A stretch of DNA of 64,000 bases from Amborella trichopoda (taxonomy: Eukaryota > Streptophyta > Magnoliopsida > Amborellales > Amborellaceae): positions 2,975,248-3,039,247 of the forward strand of contig NW_006498435.1 of NCBI RefSeq assembly GCF_000471905.2, read 5' to 3'. Below the pieces are notes generated by a model, which saw only the letters and a program-made list of their open reading frames with translations, did no database searches and was not told where the DNA came from. The stretch's first letter is position 1. Every line of letters begins with the position of its first letter. This document shows, piece after piece, positions 46,983 to 57,640 of this stretch. A program made the position numbers and the translations under genes.

Positions 46983-47080
46983 CCGTTTTTTTGGCCGATT
47001 CGATCCGTCCATGGCGATTCCCGAGTCGAACCGAGCGAGTCCGTTTCGACTCGACGTTTTTTTAAACACTGATTAAAACC

Positions 47081-49035
47081 ATTTAAAGAATATAAAGCTG
47101 CTGTAGAAAACCAACTAGGTAGACATATTAAAATTCTTCGAACAGATAGGGGAGGTGAATATTGCTCTGCCTTATTTACCGAATTTTGTAAGGAGCATAC
47201 TATAATTCACCAAACCACCATGTCATATACACCACAACAAAATGGTATAGCTGAAAGAAGAAATATAACTCTAATAGATATGGTACATGTCTATGATGGT
47301 TATTCAAATTTATCACCTCAGTTTTGGGTTGAGGCTCTCAATACTGCAATGTATATTATTAATTGTGTTCCAACTAAATCTACAGAGATTACCACAAAAT
47401 TATGGATAGATAAGAAACCTGACCGTATTATCTTGAAAGTTTGGGGTTCTTGACCATATATACTTATGCCACCACAAAATAGAGATAAATTACAAAGTAA
47501 AACTGTAAAATGCTCATTTATAGGTTATTCAGATAATTCTAAGGGCCATAGATTCTATAACCATGATACTAGATCCTTAATAGTGAGCCGTGATGCTCAA
47601 TTTTTTAGAAAATAGAGATCATGAACATATTTTAAATAACCCTATTGAGTTACACTAAATTGATAAAGATAAGGATCTCAAAGACCCTATTTCTCAGTCT
47701 CCCTCTATAATTGATGAGAATGATTCAATTAAACCGAGTATACTAGATAGACCTAAAAGAATTAGAGCCCTACCTAGGAATTTAGAAGAATTTTATTTGT
47801 TTATGAATGAAGATAATTATTCTCCAATGAGCGATGATTCAATAGATGAACCTCAAAGCTACAGTAATGCTATTAGCTCCCATGAATCAGTTTAGTGGAC
47901 TCAAGCCATGGAGGATAAACTTTATTCTATTAAAAGGAATCAAGTTTGGGAGTTGGTTGACCACCCTAAAAATAGAAAAGTCATTGGTTGTAATGGGTCC
48001 TAAAGAAAAAGCTTAATGTAAATGAATCAATTGATAAATATAAAGCTAAGTTGGTAGTTAAAGGATTTACCCAAAAGAAGGGTATATATTATGTAGAGAC
48101 TTATTCTCCAGCGGCAAACCTTTCATCTATTAAGATCATCCTAGCATTAGTTGAATTTTATGATTTAAAATTATTTTAAAAGGATGTTAAAATACCTTTC
48201 TTGAATGGAAACTTAAAAGAATATATATACATGAAACAACTAGAAGGATATACAAATAAAAACCAAGAAGACAAAGTATACAAACTAAAGAAATCGTCAT
48301 ATGGTCAAAAATAGTATTTTAGACATTGGTAGTTTACTTTTCATTATACAATCATTGAAATTGGTTATGTAGTCAATAGATTAGACCATTGTGTATAAGT
48401 CTGGAATAATGGGAGCAATTTTGTTACATCATCATTATAGGTAGATGACATTTTGCTAGCTAGTTATGATATTGACATGATTAACCATACCAAATCATGG
48501 CTAAGTTCCCATTTTACGATGAAAGACATAGGAGAAGCCTCATAGTGGGCATTAAGATAACAAGAGATAGAAGTTTGATACCTCTATATTTATCTCAAGA
48601 AATTTTTTTAAAAAGTATTTTAAAGAGCTTTAAGATGAAAAATTGCAAGCTCATAGATACACCTGTTTTAATAGGCTTAAAATTGTCAAAGAAAATGTGT
48701 CATTAAATGATAGCAACAAAGCTGAAATGGAAAGAAATCCATATGTTCAAGCTATAGGATGTATAAATTATGCTATATTGTGTATAAGACCTTATTTGAG
48801 TCATGCATATGGTCTTGTGAGTAGATTTCAGAGTAATCATGGGATGACTCATTGGCAAGCAGTAAAAAAGATATTCAGGTATATTCAGAAAATTAAAAAC
48901 TACAAATTGTGCTTTCAAACTGAAAATTTAGAGGTTATTGGGTAGTCTGATGCAAACTTTGCAAGAGACCTAAATGATAAAAAATCAACCTCAAGATTTG
49001 TATTCTTCTTTTAAGGTGGATGTGTTTCTTAGAGA
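47081..49035 (+). pseudogene. Copia integrase core, reverse transcriptase, RNase H
   Basis: Integrase resumes with LRTDRGGEY (about 47135; second Asp kept) and NGIAERRN (about 47240; Glu kept). A GKKP-like KKPDRI end follows near 47410. Reverse transcriptase begins about 47895 (WTQAMEDKLYSIKRN) with KAKLVVKGFTQ and ETYSPAA. The catalytic YVDD reads stop-VDD because TAG occupies 48438-48440. Further stops are near 48178, 48314, 48543 and 48713. RNase H is marked by the DANFARD segment (about 48950) and breaks off near 49035. It is inactive. Confidence 0.8.
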
Positions 49036-49190
49036 TTTAAGGAGGAAAGCCAAACGTTGGAGTACAACCTCCTCCCATCCCTTTATAAGTAGGGTTTTCA
49101 TAGCTATAGAGAGGCACACAAAGAAAAATACAGAGTTCTCAATAGTTCTCGTAAAACCCTGATCTCTGCGATTTACAGTCTAACAATAGT

Positions 49191-50204
49191 GCCATCAAAA
49201 CCTGGGAGTTTGGTAGGTATATATTCTTCCCCTTAAGAATTCAACAAGAATAGGTCACATTATCCTATACAATGTCTCTGACAGTATTCATGTATTTTGC
49301 TAATGGAAAAGTATCTCGTCCACGTCATGTGGATGGGTGGAAGGGAGCACCCTTCCAATGGTTGAGATCTCATATCGCCATATCTAATAGTTGAAAATTA
49401 GTCTCGTATTTTATTTTTTATTTAAACAATATACTTCTCTGATCATTGGATTATAATAAAAAAGATCAAAATACTTTTTAATTTATTTTGATCAATATTT
49501 TTTATTAATTTTATTCAATCTTACTCATAAAAATGAATACAAAACAAAAATTTCAGATTAAAATCATATTTTAATAAAAATAAAAAATAAACAATGGGAT
49601 TCATTATTGGCCCTTGGATGAGCTTGGTTTAATTTGAACCATGTGCACCTTTTAAGCATCCACATGTTGTAGATTCAATAACAACCCTTTGCTTATAGAA
49701 ATAAAAGGAGATTCTTTTTAGCTTCTATCACCAAAATCTAACTATTGGTTGTAGTACGCTAATAAGTAAAGTTTGATCCCTGAAAAGGTACCAGTGAATT
49801 GCGGTGTGTTAAGCCAAGGCACTTCCTATTCCGTCAAAAATTTGAAGGTCTAATTTATTTTTTCGTATTTAACTCAAGGGTGTGTATGATAATGCAGAAT
49901 TTGGACTCTAAAAGCCCGAAATTCTGTGAATACTGGAGCACTCCCGCATGTGATTAGAGTCAAACAATTGCTAATAAAGCCTTCATGATTAGGTGATTGG
50001 TCGAAATTCTGTGAATACTGGAGCACTCCCGCATTTGATTAGAGTCAGACAATTGCTAATAAAGCCTTCATGATTAGGTGATTGGTCAATTTGAAGTTTA
50101 AAAATGGAAACTTTGTGGCTGAACATTTAAATGATATCATCATCATCGTGAAAGCGTTTTCCTAACTAATTGAACATAGAAATTAGATAGAGAGTATAAT
50201 TAAT
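49191..50204. other. Unassigned AT-rich DNA with an 85-bp duplication
   Basis: No coding region. A tandem duplication lies at 49917-50086. The 9 bases at 50196-50204 are the left target duplication of the following MITE. Confidence 0.5.
49917..50086. repeat. 85-bp tandem duplication
   Basis: Copies at 49917-50001 and 50002-50086 differ at only two bases (GCATGTG/GCATTTG and GTCAAAC/GTCAGAC), so the event is recent relative to the surrounding decay. Confidence 0.9.
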
Positions 50205-50691
50205 GGGAGTCACTGTTGTACGACGCGATTGCTACAGTATACGCGAATGAACCCGATTGAATTTGGGTCATTTTGTGGCCGATCTGACGGTCACGACTTC
50301 ATTTCGTGTTTGAATTTTTCATTTTTTTTCTACAAATCCAAATCACTTGAAATTTTAGATATGTGTTCTTCTCATCAAGGCGCACCTAATAAAAATATAA
50401 AAAAAATAATTCACGAAAACAATAGCCAAAAAGATTCCCGAAACATTTCTGAGGTATTTTGGTCAATTTATTTTATATAAAATTTTGTTTTGATATTTTT
50501 TGTAGATTCATCTATTTTTAAGAACGCGTGCTTAAAATTTCAAGTTATTTGGATTTGTAGAAAAAAAATTAAAATTCAAACACTACCGGAGATCTGTGAT
50601 AGTCAAATTGGCCACATAATGGCCCAAATTGAATCTGGGCCATTCGTGTTTACTGTAACTATACGCCCATAGGCGTACATGATATTTTCCC
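50205..50691. mobile_element. MULE-type MITE with long inverted repeats
   Basis: 487 bp between 9-bp direct repeats ATAATTAAT (50196-50204 and 50692-50700). The ends are GGGAGTCACTGTTGTACG and, reversed, GGGAAAATATCATGTACG. The inverted similarity continues for about 150-170 bp, including TTTTTTTCTACAAATCCAAAT on both arms, leaving a spacer of roughly 150 bp. There is no coding capacity. Confidence 0.85.
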
Positions 50692-50700
50692 ATAATTAAT

Positions 50701-51418
50701 CAATAACAATTTATAAAGATGATGTTACACGATGAACAAGAAGCCTTGTTGTTGCTTAGCTCATTGCCAAATATTTGGGAAATAATCTTCCTAAGCAACT
50801 CAGCATTAGGAAGAAAAGAGTTCATGAATCAAGTGACCAGTAGGCTGTTAAATGAAGAAACAAGGTAAATTTCATTGTGTTCCTCTCAACAACTAGCTTT
50901 AGTTGCAATGAGCTGTGAGTGAAGCAAAATAATGGACCAACACATTCCTGAAGAAACCAATTTCATTGTGCTATGGCTGGGAATACATAGAAAATTGTAC
51001 AAAGCTCAAGCAAAAAGAAGAAAAATGCCAAGATAAAGGTAAAGATACCTATATAGTTGTAACAGATGTTGATGTCATAATTATCGCCATTTGAAAGGAA
51101 AATCGCCCCACCAATGCAAGCAGACTAGACTGTTGGATCACAAGCAAACTATTTTCAATCCAGTCTATTAATGAATAGTTTTAGGAAGTGTTCGCTCCCC
51201 TCTAGCTGAGAGATCTATTCTGCCCCCACTTATTTGAAACTACAATAAACACACTAATCCTACTACATAAACAATCATCACCATACAAGCCTTGTCTTAA
51301 TTATTTGCAGTCGGCCACTACTACAAAAACAATAACTTGTCCACTAGCTTCATATTTTAATCTTATAAGAGCTGCGACATCTAATTCCAATTGTCCCTTG
51401 ACACCCAAATTCCCCATC
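50701..51418. other. Downstream flank of the reductase pseudogene
   Basis: No ORF. On the - strand it would hold the 3' untranslated region and beyond; no clear poly-A signal was fixed. Confidence 0.4.
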
Positions 51419-51585
51419 TCAGGGATACCAACCATTTACAGTCATTCCACCATCAACACAAATGACTTGGCCTGTGATATATGATGCAGCTGGCATGCAA
51501 CAAGAGATGCAACTTCTTCAGGCTCCCCTATCCGCCGCATAGGGGATCGAGCAACAACTGACTCTAATATCTTATTTGGGATTAA
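51419..51585 (-). pseudogene. Reductase exon 5, with 10-bp deletion
   Basis: 167 nt after acceptor TTCCACAG, stop TGA at 51421-51419. Adding ten bases gives 59 codons exactly. The GCAT at the junction suggests slippage between short repeats. Confidence 0.85.
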
Positions 51586-51680
51586 CTGTGGAAAAAAGAA
51601 GATAAATTTATCATAAATAGATTTATTTGCCCCAAATAATTCTTACTTCCTTGGCAACTCTATTGTTTACAGGTGCATAC

Positions 51681-51784
51681 ATCTTTCGCAAGGGTCCTTA
51701 TAAACCAAGGCGACACGCTGTTGATCTGGATATTGTCCTTTGCCCACTCACATGCTAGGTTCTTAGTAATTTGATTCATTGCAC
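51681..51784 (-). pseudogene. Reductase exon 4
   Basis: 104 nt after acceptor TTTCAG, donor GAT|GTATGC. Codes [13 protein letters not shown] to FIRTLAKD. The usual RTPL reads RTL. Confidence 0.85.
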
Positions 51785-52112
51785 CTGAAAGAAAACTTTA
51801 AATAAGAAAACCGAAAAACTTCCATACATGCTAATTTAAGGTCTGCGACGTTCAAATAATTTTATAACCCAACGTTGCCCTATAAAAAGCCACCAAAATT
51901 CCGAAAAGACTACAAACAGAACCTGTACTTTCGTTATTCCCATTAAAAAGGGACCTATTTGATAAGACTGCAGTCTTTTAGGATTGCCGATAAGAGTAAA
52001 CATGGCTATTTCTTTGATATGATTATTAGATTGTACAAATAAACACACATGAGAGAGAGAGAGATATTAAAAAGAATGGGAAAATATCTAAAAGTTTGAA
52101 GCTTAAAGCTAC

Positions 52113-52335
52113 CTTTAGTTGCAGCATAAGGAGTCCCACAGGCCACAGCTACACCAACCACCCCAGCAACAGAGGATATGAATACAATATTTCCTACTTC
52201 TGATGCTTTTAGAAGAGGATGCGAGAGTTGACACATATGGTAAGCAGATCCAAAGTTGGTTTCCATTACAAAAGAGAGTTCCTCAGCTGTATATGCGACA
52301 GTGGGTTTTGCTATGTATGTCCCAACATTGTTCAC
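52113..52335 (-). pseudogene. Reductase exon 3
   Basis: 223 nt after acceptor TTTCAG, donor AAAG|GTAGCT. Carries NNVG, the catalytic Ser (ISSVAG) and YAATK. Confidence 0.9.
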
Positions 52336-53475
52336 CTGAAACCAGGAAGCACAACAATCACATCATTAGAAGGTAAAAGACAACCGATTATGCCCAATTT
52401 ATGTAAAAATTTATGTAAAAATTCAGCTAGAAAAATGTTGTACATTTAACCCATGAGAAAATATGGAATGTTACCTGCTGATTTACATGTACTTACCAAG
52501 AACCAAATCCCCTGCTAGTTGTATTCAAAGAAATATGATGTGTTCTGGTCATTTTAGGAAAGATTAGCATGTTGTTTCCATTACTGATGAGAATCATTGT
52601 TCTTTTTTTTTTGGGGGGGATGGGGTAGGGGCAGTGGGAAAGGGGGTGACTGGGGGCAAGGAGGGTGTGTGTGTGACTGCAAGTACTTTAGATAAGGGGG
52701 ACATGTTACAAATGTTTATACCATTGGTCTTCTAATTCTTTCTCAAAGAAATCTCGGAGATGGAGAGGCATCATAGGCCAAAAGAGAGATAGATGGTAAA
52801 TTATGGACAAAAGTGAACTTTTGTTAATATTGGCCATGGATATTGTGGATTAATATAAAACACAACTATATTGTTTTATTGTGAGTGAACAAGCCTAAGA
52901 ATTGATTTGGAGGAACCAAAATTTAGGAATGGGCTCAAGGCTAGGTGGTCAGGGTGCTGAATCACCATAGCATGACGTTTTGAGTTTCACTCTTATCATG
53001 AGTAGAAGACCCAATGCCGATTAACCTACCCAAAAAGTTAAAAGAACAAGAGAATGTTTTCTCTCATAATGTAGAAGCGAAAAATGGCCCAATTGGGCTA
53101 TTATTCATGGGCACCTCCCTTTTGTAGTCGTGTTGATCGAGAGAACAACTACAAAAGCGTTCTTTACATGGCAACATGGAATACTTGTTTTTCCCCATTT
53201 ATAAAAAAACTTTCTTTTGCCGAATTTTTTTGCTGTCCAAATGGGGCATGATGCTCTCTCTGGCTACAACATCCATGAAATTTGCAAATTATGATCTCCA
53301 TCCAATTTCAAAATTCTTGCAGCTATCATTTTCAGGTTTATGCATGACAGCGAGATGATCGTATTGTATATATCCATCATCAAAATTAATTCTGTTTCGA
53401 AAGCTTAAAATTTGAAAAGAAAAACATATGCAGATCTGTTTTAGAAGTACAACAAAGGAGGAGAATATATGATAC
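52336..53475 (-). other. Reductase intron 2
   Basis: 1140 bp, no coding content. It contains a G-rich stretch at 52611-52670 (on the + strand) with several G runs. Confidence 0.75.
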
Positions 53476-53683
53476 AAGGATATTAAGCTTCCCCTTAAAA
53501 TGTGCAGAAACAGTTTCAATCAATTTCTCCCGATTGGGATGCAATGATAAATTACAAACTAAACCATGAATATCTAATCCCATGGCCTTCCACTCATGCA
53601 AGCATTGGTTATGCTCGCCTTCATCGAGAGTGCAGGTATAGACTGATGCTCCAAGTCCAGCTAATTCTTCGACTATAGCACGC
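53476..53683 (-). pseudogene. Reductase exon 2
   Basis: 208 nt after acceptor TGCATAG, donor CTT|GTATCA. Codes the strand and helix after the cofactor motif, ending KLNIL. Confidence 0.88.
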
Positions 53684-53999
53684 CTATGCAAAGATTGAAA
53701 TGGGCATGTTACACAAATGTACAAGTGATAAAAAAAAAAAACTTTTTTGGAGCTAAATATCCATTGAATTCAATAAGTGTAATTAAAACATTTTATACCG
53801 TGCCAGGGATTTAAGAAGTTAGACTTAGTTGACTAAAGATTAAGATAATAATATCAAGGAACGGATTTAATTTCAATATATCTTAGAGAAGAAAAAGCAA
53901 ATAAATTTAAGGAAAATGCAGAAGGAATGCTGATGAGGAGAATTAGGTCCAAGATGCCTTATTTTACACCATAAATAATAGTTTTACATTAAACATGTA

Positions 54000-55000
54000 A
54001 GCACCACACCCTAAGGGGCCGTTTGGATCCATGGGATAGATTACTCTGGGTAATCTATTTCTATTGAAATACATTTCGAGAAAAGTATTTCCTATACAAT
54101 AGATTTCAGCTGTTTGGATGCTACATGGATGCATAACATATTCATTTTTAAAAAAATTTCGTTAAATATTTTTTATTATATTATTTATTATAATGTCTTT
54201 TTTTTGTATTAAATTTGAGATAGTTTCTCTCTCCACATATTTGAGATAATTTCTCTCCAAAAAAGGTCAAGTAATTTCTCTATTTAAAATTTGATATAGT
54301 TTCTTTCTCTAAAATTTTAAGATATTTTCTCCCCCTAAATCTTCAAATGTGATATAGTTTCTCTTTCTAAAATTTTTAAGACAAGTTTCTCTCGCGAAAA
54401 ATGTTTAACTACTTTTTATCTCTAAAATTTAAAATTTGAAATAGTTTCTCTATCTAAAAATTTTAATTACTTTCTCTTTCTAAAATTTGATATGGTTTGT
54501 CTCTATAACATTTTAAGATACTTTTCTTTCTAAAACTTAAAATATTAGACAGTTTCTCTCTCTAAAACTTAAAATTTGAGATAGTCTATTTTCTAAAAAA
54601 TTTGAGACGATTTCTCTCTCTGAAATTTTTTAGTACTTTCTCTCTCTAAGCCTTAAAATTTGATACAGTTTCTCTCTATAAGAATTTTAAGGTACTTTCT
54701 TTTTATAAAACTTAAAATTTGATATAGTTTCTCTTTCTAAAAAAGTTGATATAACTTCTCTCTTGACTAATTTTAGAGTACTTTCACTCTCTAAAACCTA
54801 AAATTTGAGATCGTTTTTTTCTCTAAATTTATTGAGATAGTTTCTCTCTTTAAATTTTTCTTAGATACTTGTCTCTCTAAAATTTGATTTAGTTTATCTC
54901 TCTAAAATTTTAAAATTTTCTCTTTAAATTTTAAAATTTGAAATAGTTTCTCTATAAATATTTTGAAATAATTTCTAATTTCTATAATCCCTTATCTTTT
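54000..55000. repeat. TTTCTCTCTCTAAAA repeat field in intron 1
   Basis: From about 54215 to 54970, irregular units of about 30-35 bp combine TTTCTCTCTCTAAAA with TTAAAATTTGATATAG. The field is preceded at 54016 by GGGGCCGTTTGGATCC, a motif often found at hAT- or PIF-type MITE ends, but no matching end was found. Confidence 0.7.
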
Positions 55001-57112
55001 TGTTTTTCTTTTGATTAAAATTTACATACAAACCCAAAAAAAGTTTTAGTATCAATGAATGATCCATATTTTTGGACTTCTACAGTGAGGTCCTAAATTG
55101 TTGACTCTTTTCATCTTATTCATATTTTACCTCAACTTCAAGAGTAGGTATTTTGAACCGTCCAAGCGTTCGGTCAGTTCGGTATTTTATAGCACCCAAA
55201 CACAAAAAAAGTTAGGTGTTTGAGCTATTTGAAAGTAAAACTTTCAAGCCGAACAAAACACACATGAGCACAAAATAAAAAAATTCATATAGTCATTTTC
55301 AAAATCCAACTTTCTAACCAATATGAATACATAAAGAAACTAAGTGTTTGGTGGTTTGAAAGTCCAACTCCTACATCATTGAAATGCCTTGTTTCGCCCT
55401 TTCTTTCTGGCTCCTCTTTTATTTATTGTTTCTTCTTTTTTTTTTTTGCAATACCAAAGTGCAACTCTCAAACTATCCAAACACAAATCCACCCAAAAAC
55501 CCAATTCTGCTTTCAAAAACCAAGGCTAAAATGGGAGTAAATAGAAAACCTAAACCATTTTGGACTTCACTATAAATGTCCAAAATTATGAACCATTCTT
55601 TATTATCAAAACTCACAGTTTTTACGTACGTTTCTCTTATTCTTATAAATTTAGAAAAAAAATATCCGCCGGCCTGAGCAGGCTCCATTAAGAGAGCTAG
55701 GCTTGGGCTAGGCCAAGGCCCGGTTCAACCAACCTTGTCCAATATTCCTAAGTGCTTAGAAACTCAAGATATTTTTTCTTTTTTCTTTTGAAATGAAGCA
55801 CTCGGTGATTCATAGGTAGGTGCCAAAATTTCAGATTAAAAAATCGTCTTAAATAATATCTTATACCGAGGGAGTAAGTCTACATTATGCTTCTTCTCAA
55901 GCAAGCCATATAGGTCACTAAAAAAATCTATCAGCCATCTTCAAAAGAGCTCTTGCAATTGACCAAAGCCCAGAAGGTTTTGGCGGGAGTATACTATCCA
56001 TCTTCTCCATCGGGTAAAACTTACAACAGGAATATCTTTTAGATCTCAAATTTTGGGGATGTGATCTCTAAAACGCAGCATGCAACCTTAAAGGAAACAC
56101 AAGTTAACTCTCACTCTCTATGCGTCTTAGAAAGGGCATTCCAAGATTGCACTGTCCAATTTTTGGATGGAATAATCTACATGTTTAAGAATTCAAAATC
56201 CAAATTCTTTTCGTTTGAAAATATTCATCTAGTTATAATTAGATGGATCAAATAAAAAAATGTAAGTTTTTTGCCCGAGGGAGTAGAGTGTTTAGTATAC
56301 TCTTGAAGGTGCATAGTATACACGCTCTTAACTAATTTATCTTGGGGAATGATCTCACATCATATGGACATTGTAATAAATAAAGCCACATTTCTATAAA
56401 AATATATGTGATGCATTTGATCCGCACCAAATTTTTCACAAACACTCTTCATCTTAATAATCAATTCTAAAAAAATAAAATTTTAATTTGCACTATAGAT
56501 ATAGTTAAAATGAGTCCCTTCCAACAATGAATCTAGACCATCCATTTGGTGATGAATTTAAAATCAATTTTTCCTTTTAAAATGTTTATTTAATGATAAT
56601 AACTCCATTTAAATATTTTGAAAAGGAAAATGATCCTTTTAATGCTTAGATCTAATTACCTCACCAAAATAAAGGGCCTATATTAATTGAGATAAAAAAA
56701 TATATATTTTAGGGTGTGTTTTCAAATTTAAATTTTTTATAATTGTTGATTAGAATGAATAGAGTGTATATTTAAAATTTGGAGTCAAACATTGAGCCAT
56801 AACATGAGTTTTTGAAGATTGTTTCATTATATTACTGTAGAGTTGTTGCATGAAATCACATCCCTTATAAAAATGCTTCATAAAACCCAACAACCTTGGA
56901 CCAACTCAAACTGATGAACATTGTAAAGGTCTTTGTGTGTGTGTAAATAAGAGTAGATAAAGAATCTGATAGGCAAACAAAATATTTATCAAATCAACAA
57001 ACAAAATGAAAATCAAATCAACAGTGAGAAGATCTAAGAATAAAGAAGCTACAATATGCATGCAGCACTGAGAGTGAGAGTGAGAAAGAGCATTCAAAAG
57101 AAAGAGAGAGAC
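55000..57112. other. Rest of reductase intron 1, unassigned
   Basis: AT-rich with small random frames (55384-55575, 55473-55688, 56061-56255). Nothing recognisable. Confidence 0.5.
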
Positions 57113-57198
57113 CCAATTCCTTAGGTAACGCCAGTAACCAAAGCAATCATGTGACGCAGAGACCACCTCTCCCCTCTTTTCTTGCTCACTACCTCCAT
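57113..57198 (-). pseudogene. Reductase exon 1, with nonsense codon
   Basis: ATG at 57198, 86 nt, donor GG|GTCTCT. The TAA at 57121-57123 truncates the protein at residue 25, before any domain is complete. Intron 1 is 3.43 kb. Confidence 0.85.
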
Positions 57199-57278
57199 TT
57201 CCTGTGATTTCTTTCTCTCTCTCCCTCTCTCTTTTCTCTCTCTTACAAGCCCTGACTTTTTTTGTGGCAGCTGATGTC

Positions 57279-57287
57279 TTATATAAA
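57279..57287 (-). promoter_or_regulatory. Reductase TATA box
   Basis: TTTATATAAG-type box on the - strand, about 85 bp upstream of the ATG. The leader between them is GA-rich (57190-57245). Confidence 0.65.
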
Positions 57288-57640
57288 GTTTTGAAACCAC
57301 ATGGCAAATGAAATATGTGGCCAAGGAAATATGGACATTGATTTTGTCTTTGAATTCAATGCCTTTTTATGTAGTGCGCATTGGTTTTGTCTATGAATTC
57401 AATGTCTTTTTATGTAGCGCGCACGTTTTTCTTTTGTTATATTGCAATAAAGGTGGTCTCTTGTCCAAATCTATAACAGGCTTCAACTTTAAGAGGTGGA
57501 GATTGGTGCTGCCTAAGATAAAAAATGCTGGAGTATTGTCCTTAGGCAGCGCCCAGCATGGGGAGAATAATACAAAAATTACAAAACCATAAATCCTTGG
57601 AAAAAATAAGAAAAAGAACTAATAGAATGGATAGAGGAAA

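Larger units (their letters stand above)
45641..47071. mobile_element. MULE-like non-autonomous element in copia integrase
   Basis: It is flanked by the 9-bp direct repeat ATTAAAACC (45632-45640 and 47072-47080), the duplication size of the Mutator superfamily. The ends form imperfect inverted repeats: AATGGTTTAAAAAACG on the left, CAGTGTTTAAAAAAACG on the reverse of the right, followed by many GACTCG/CGAGTC subterminal motifs. The inside is an assembly gap, a minisatellite and a hairpin. No transposase is visible, though one could lie in the gap only if very short. Removing the element restores continuity of the copia frame. Confidence 0.75.
44905..49190 (+). mobile_element. Decayed Ty1/copia element
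   Basis: Copia domain order (protease, integrase, reverse transcriptase, RNase H) identifies it. It is interrupted at 45641-47071 by another element and contains the assembly gap. No gag or 5' LTR was found. 49040-49188 may be part of a 3' LTR: it has TTTATAAGTAGGG near 49081 and ends CTAACA. Confidence 0.8.
51419..57198 (-). pseudogene. Tropinone-reductase-like short-chain dehydrogenase pseudogene
   Basis: Five exons with GT-AG introns and consistent phases: 57198-57113, 53683-53476, 52335-52113, 51784-51681, 51585-51419. The family is NADPH-dependent reductases of the SDR class. Exon 1 holds RWSLRHMIALVTG; its cofactor motif TGVTxGIG has TAA at x (57121-57123), where relatives have Lys. 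Exon 2: AIVEELAGLGASVYTC. Exon 3: NNVGT, the SSVAG serine and YAATKG, so the Ser-Tyr-Lys triad is present. Exon 4: [11 protein letters not shown]. Exon 5: [16 protein letters not shown], then a 10-bp deletion at about 51493-51498 removes the AFLC region and shifts the frame before AASYITGQ and DGGMTVNG. Repaired length would be about 265 residues, normal for the family. The substrate is unknown. No expression evidence. Confidence 0.9.

Noticed and set aside
54004-54130. Possible MITE starting GGGGCCGTTTGGATCC
   Set aside because: No inverted partner or target duplication was found downstream, so the element could not be delimited.
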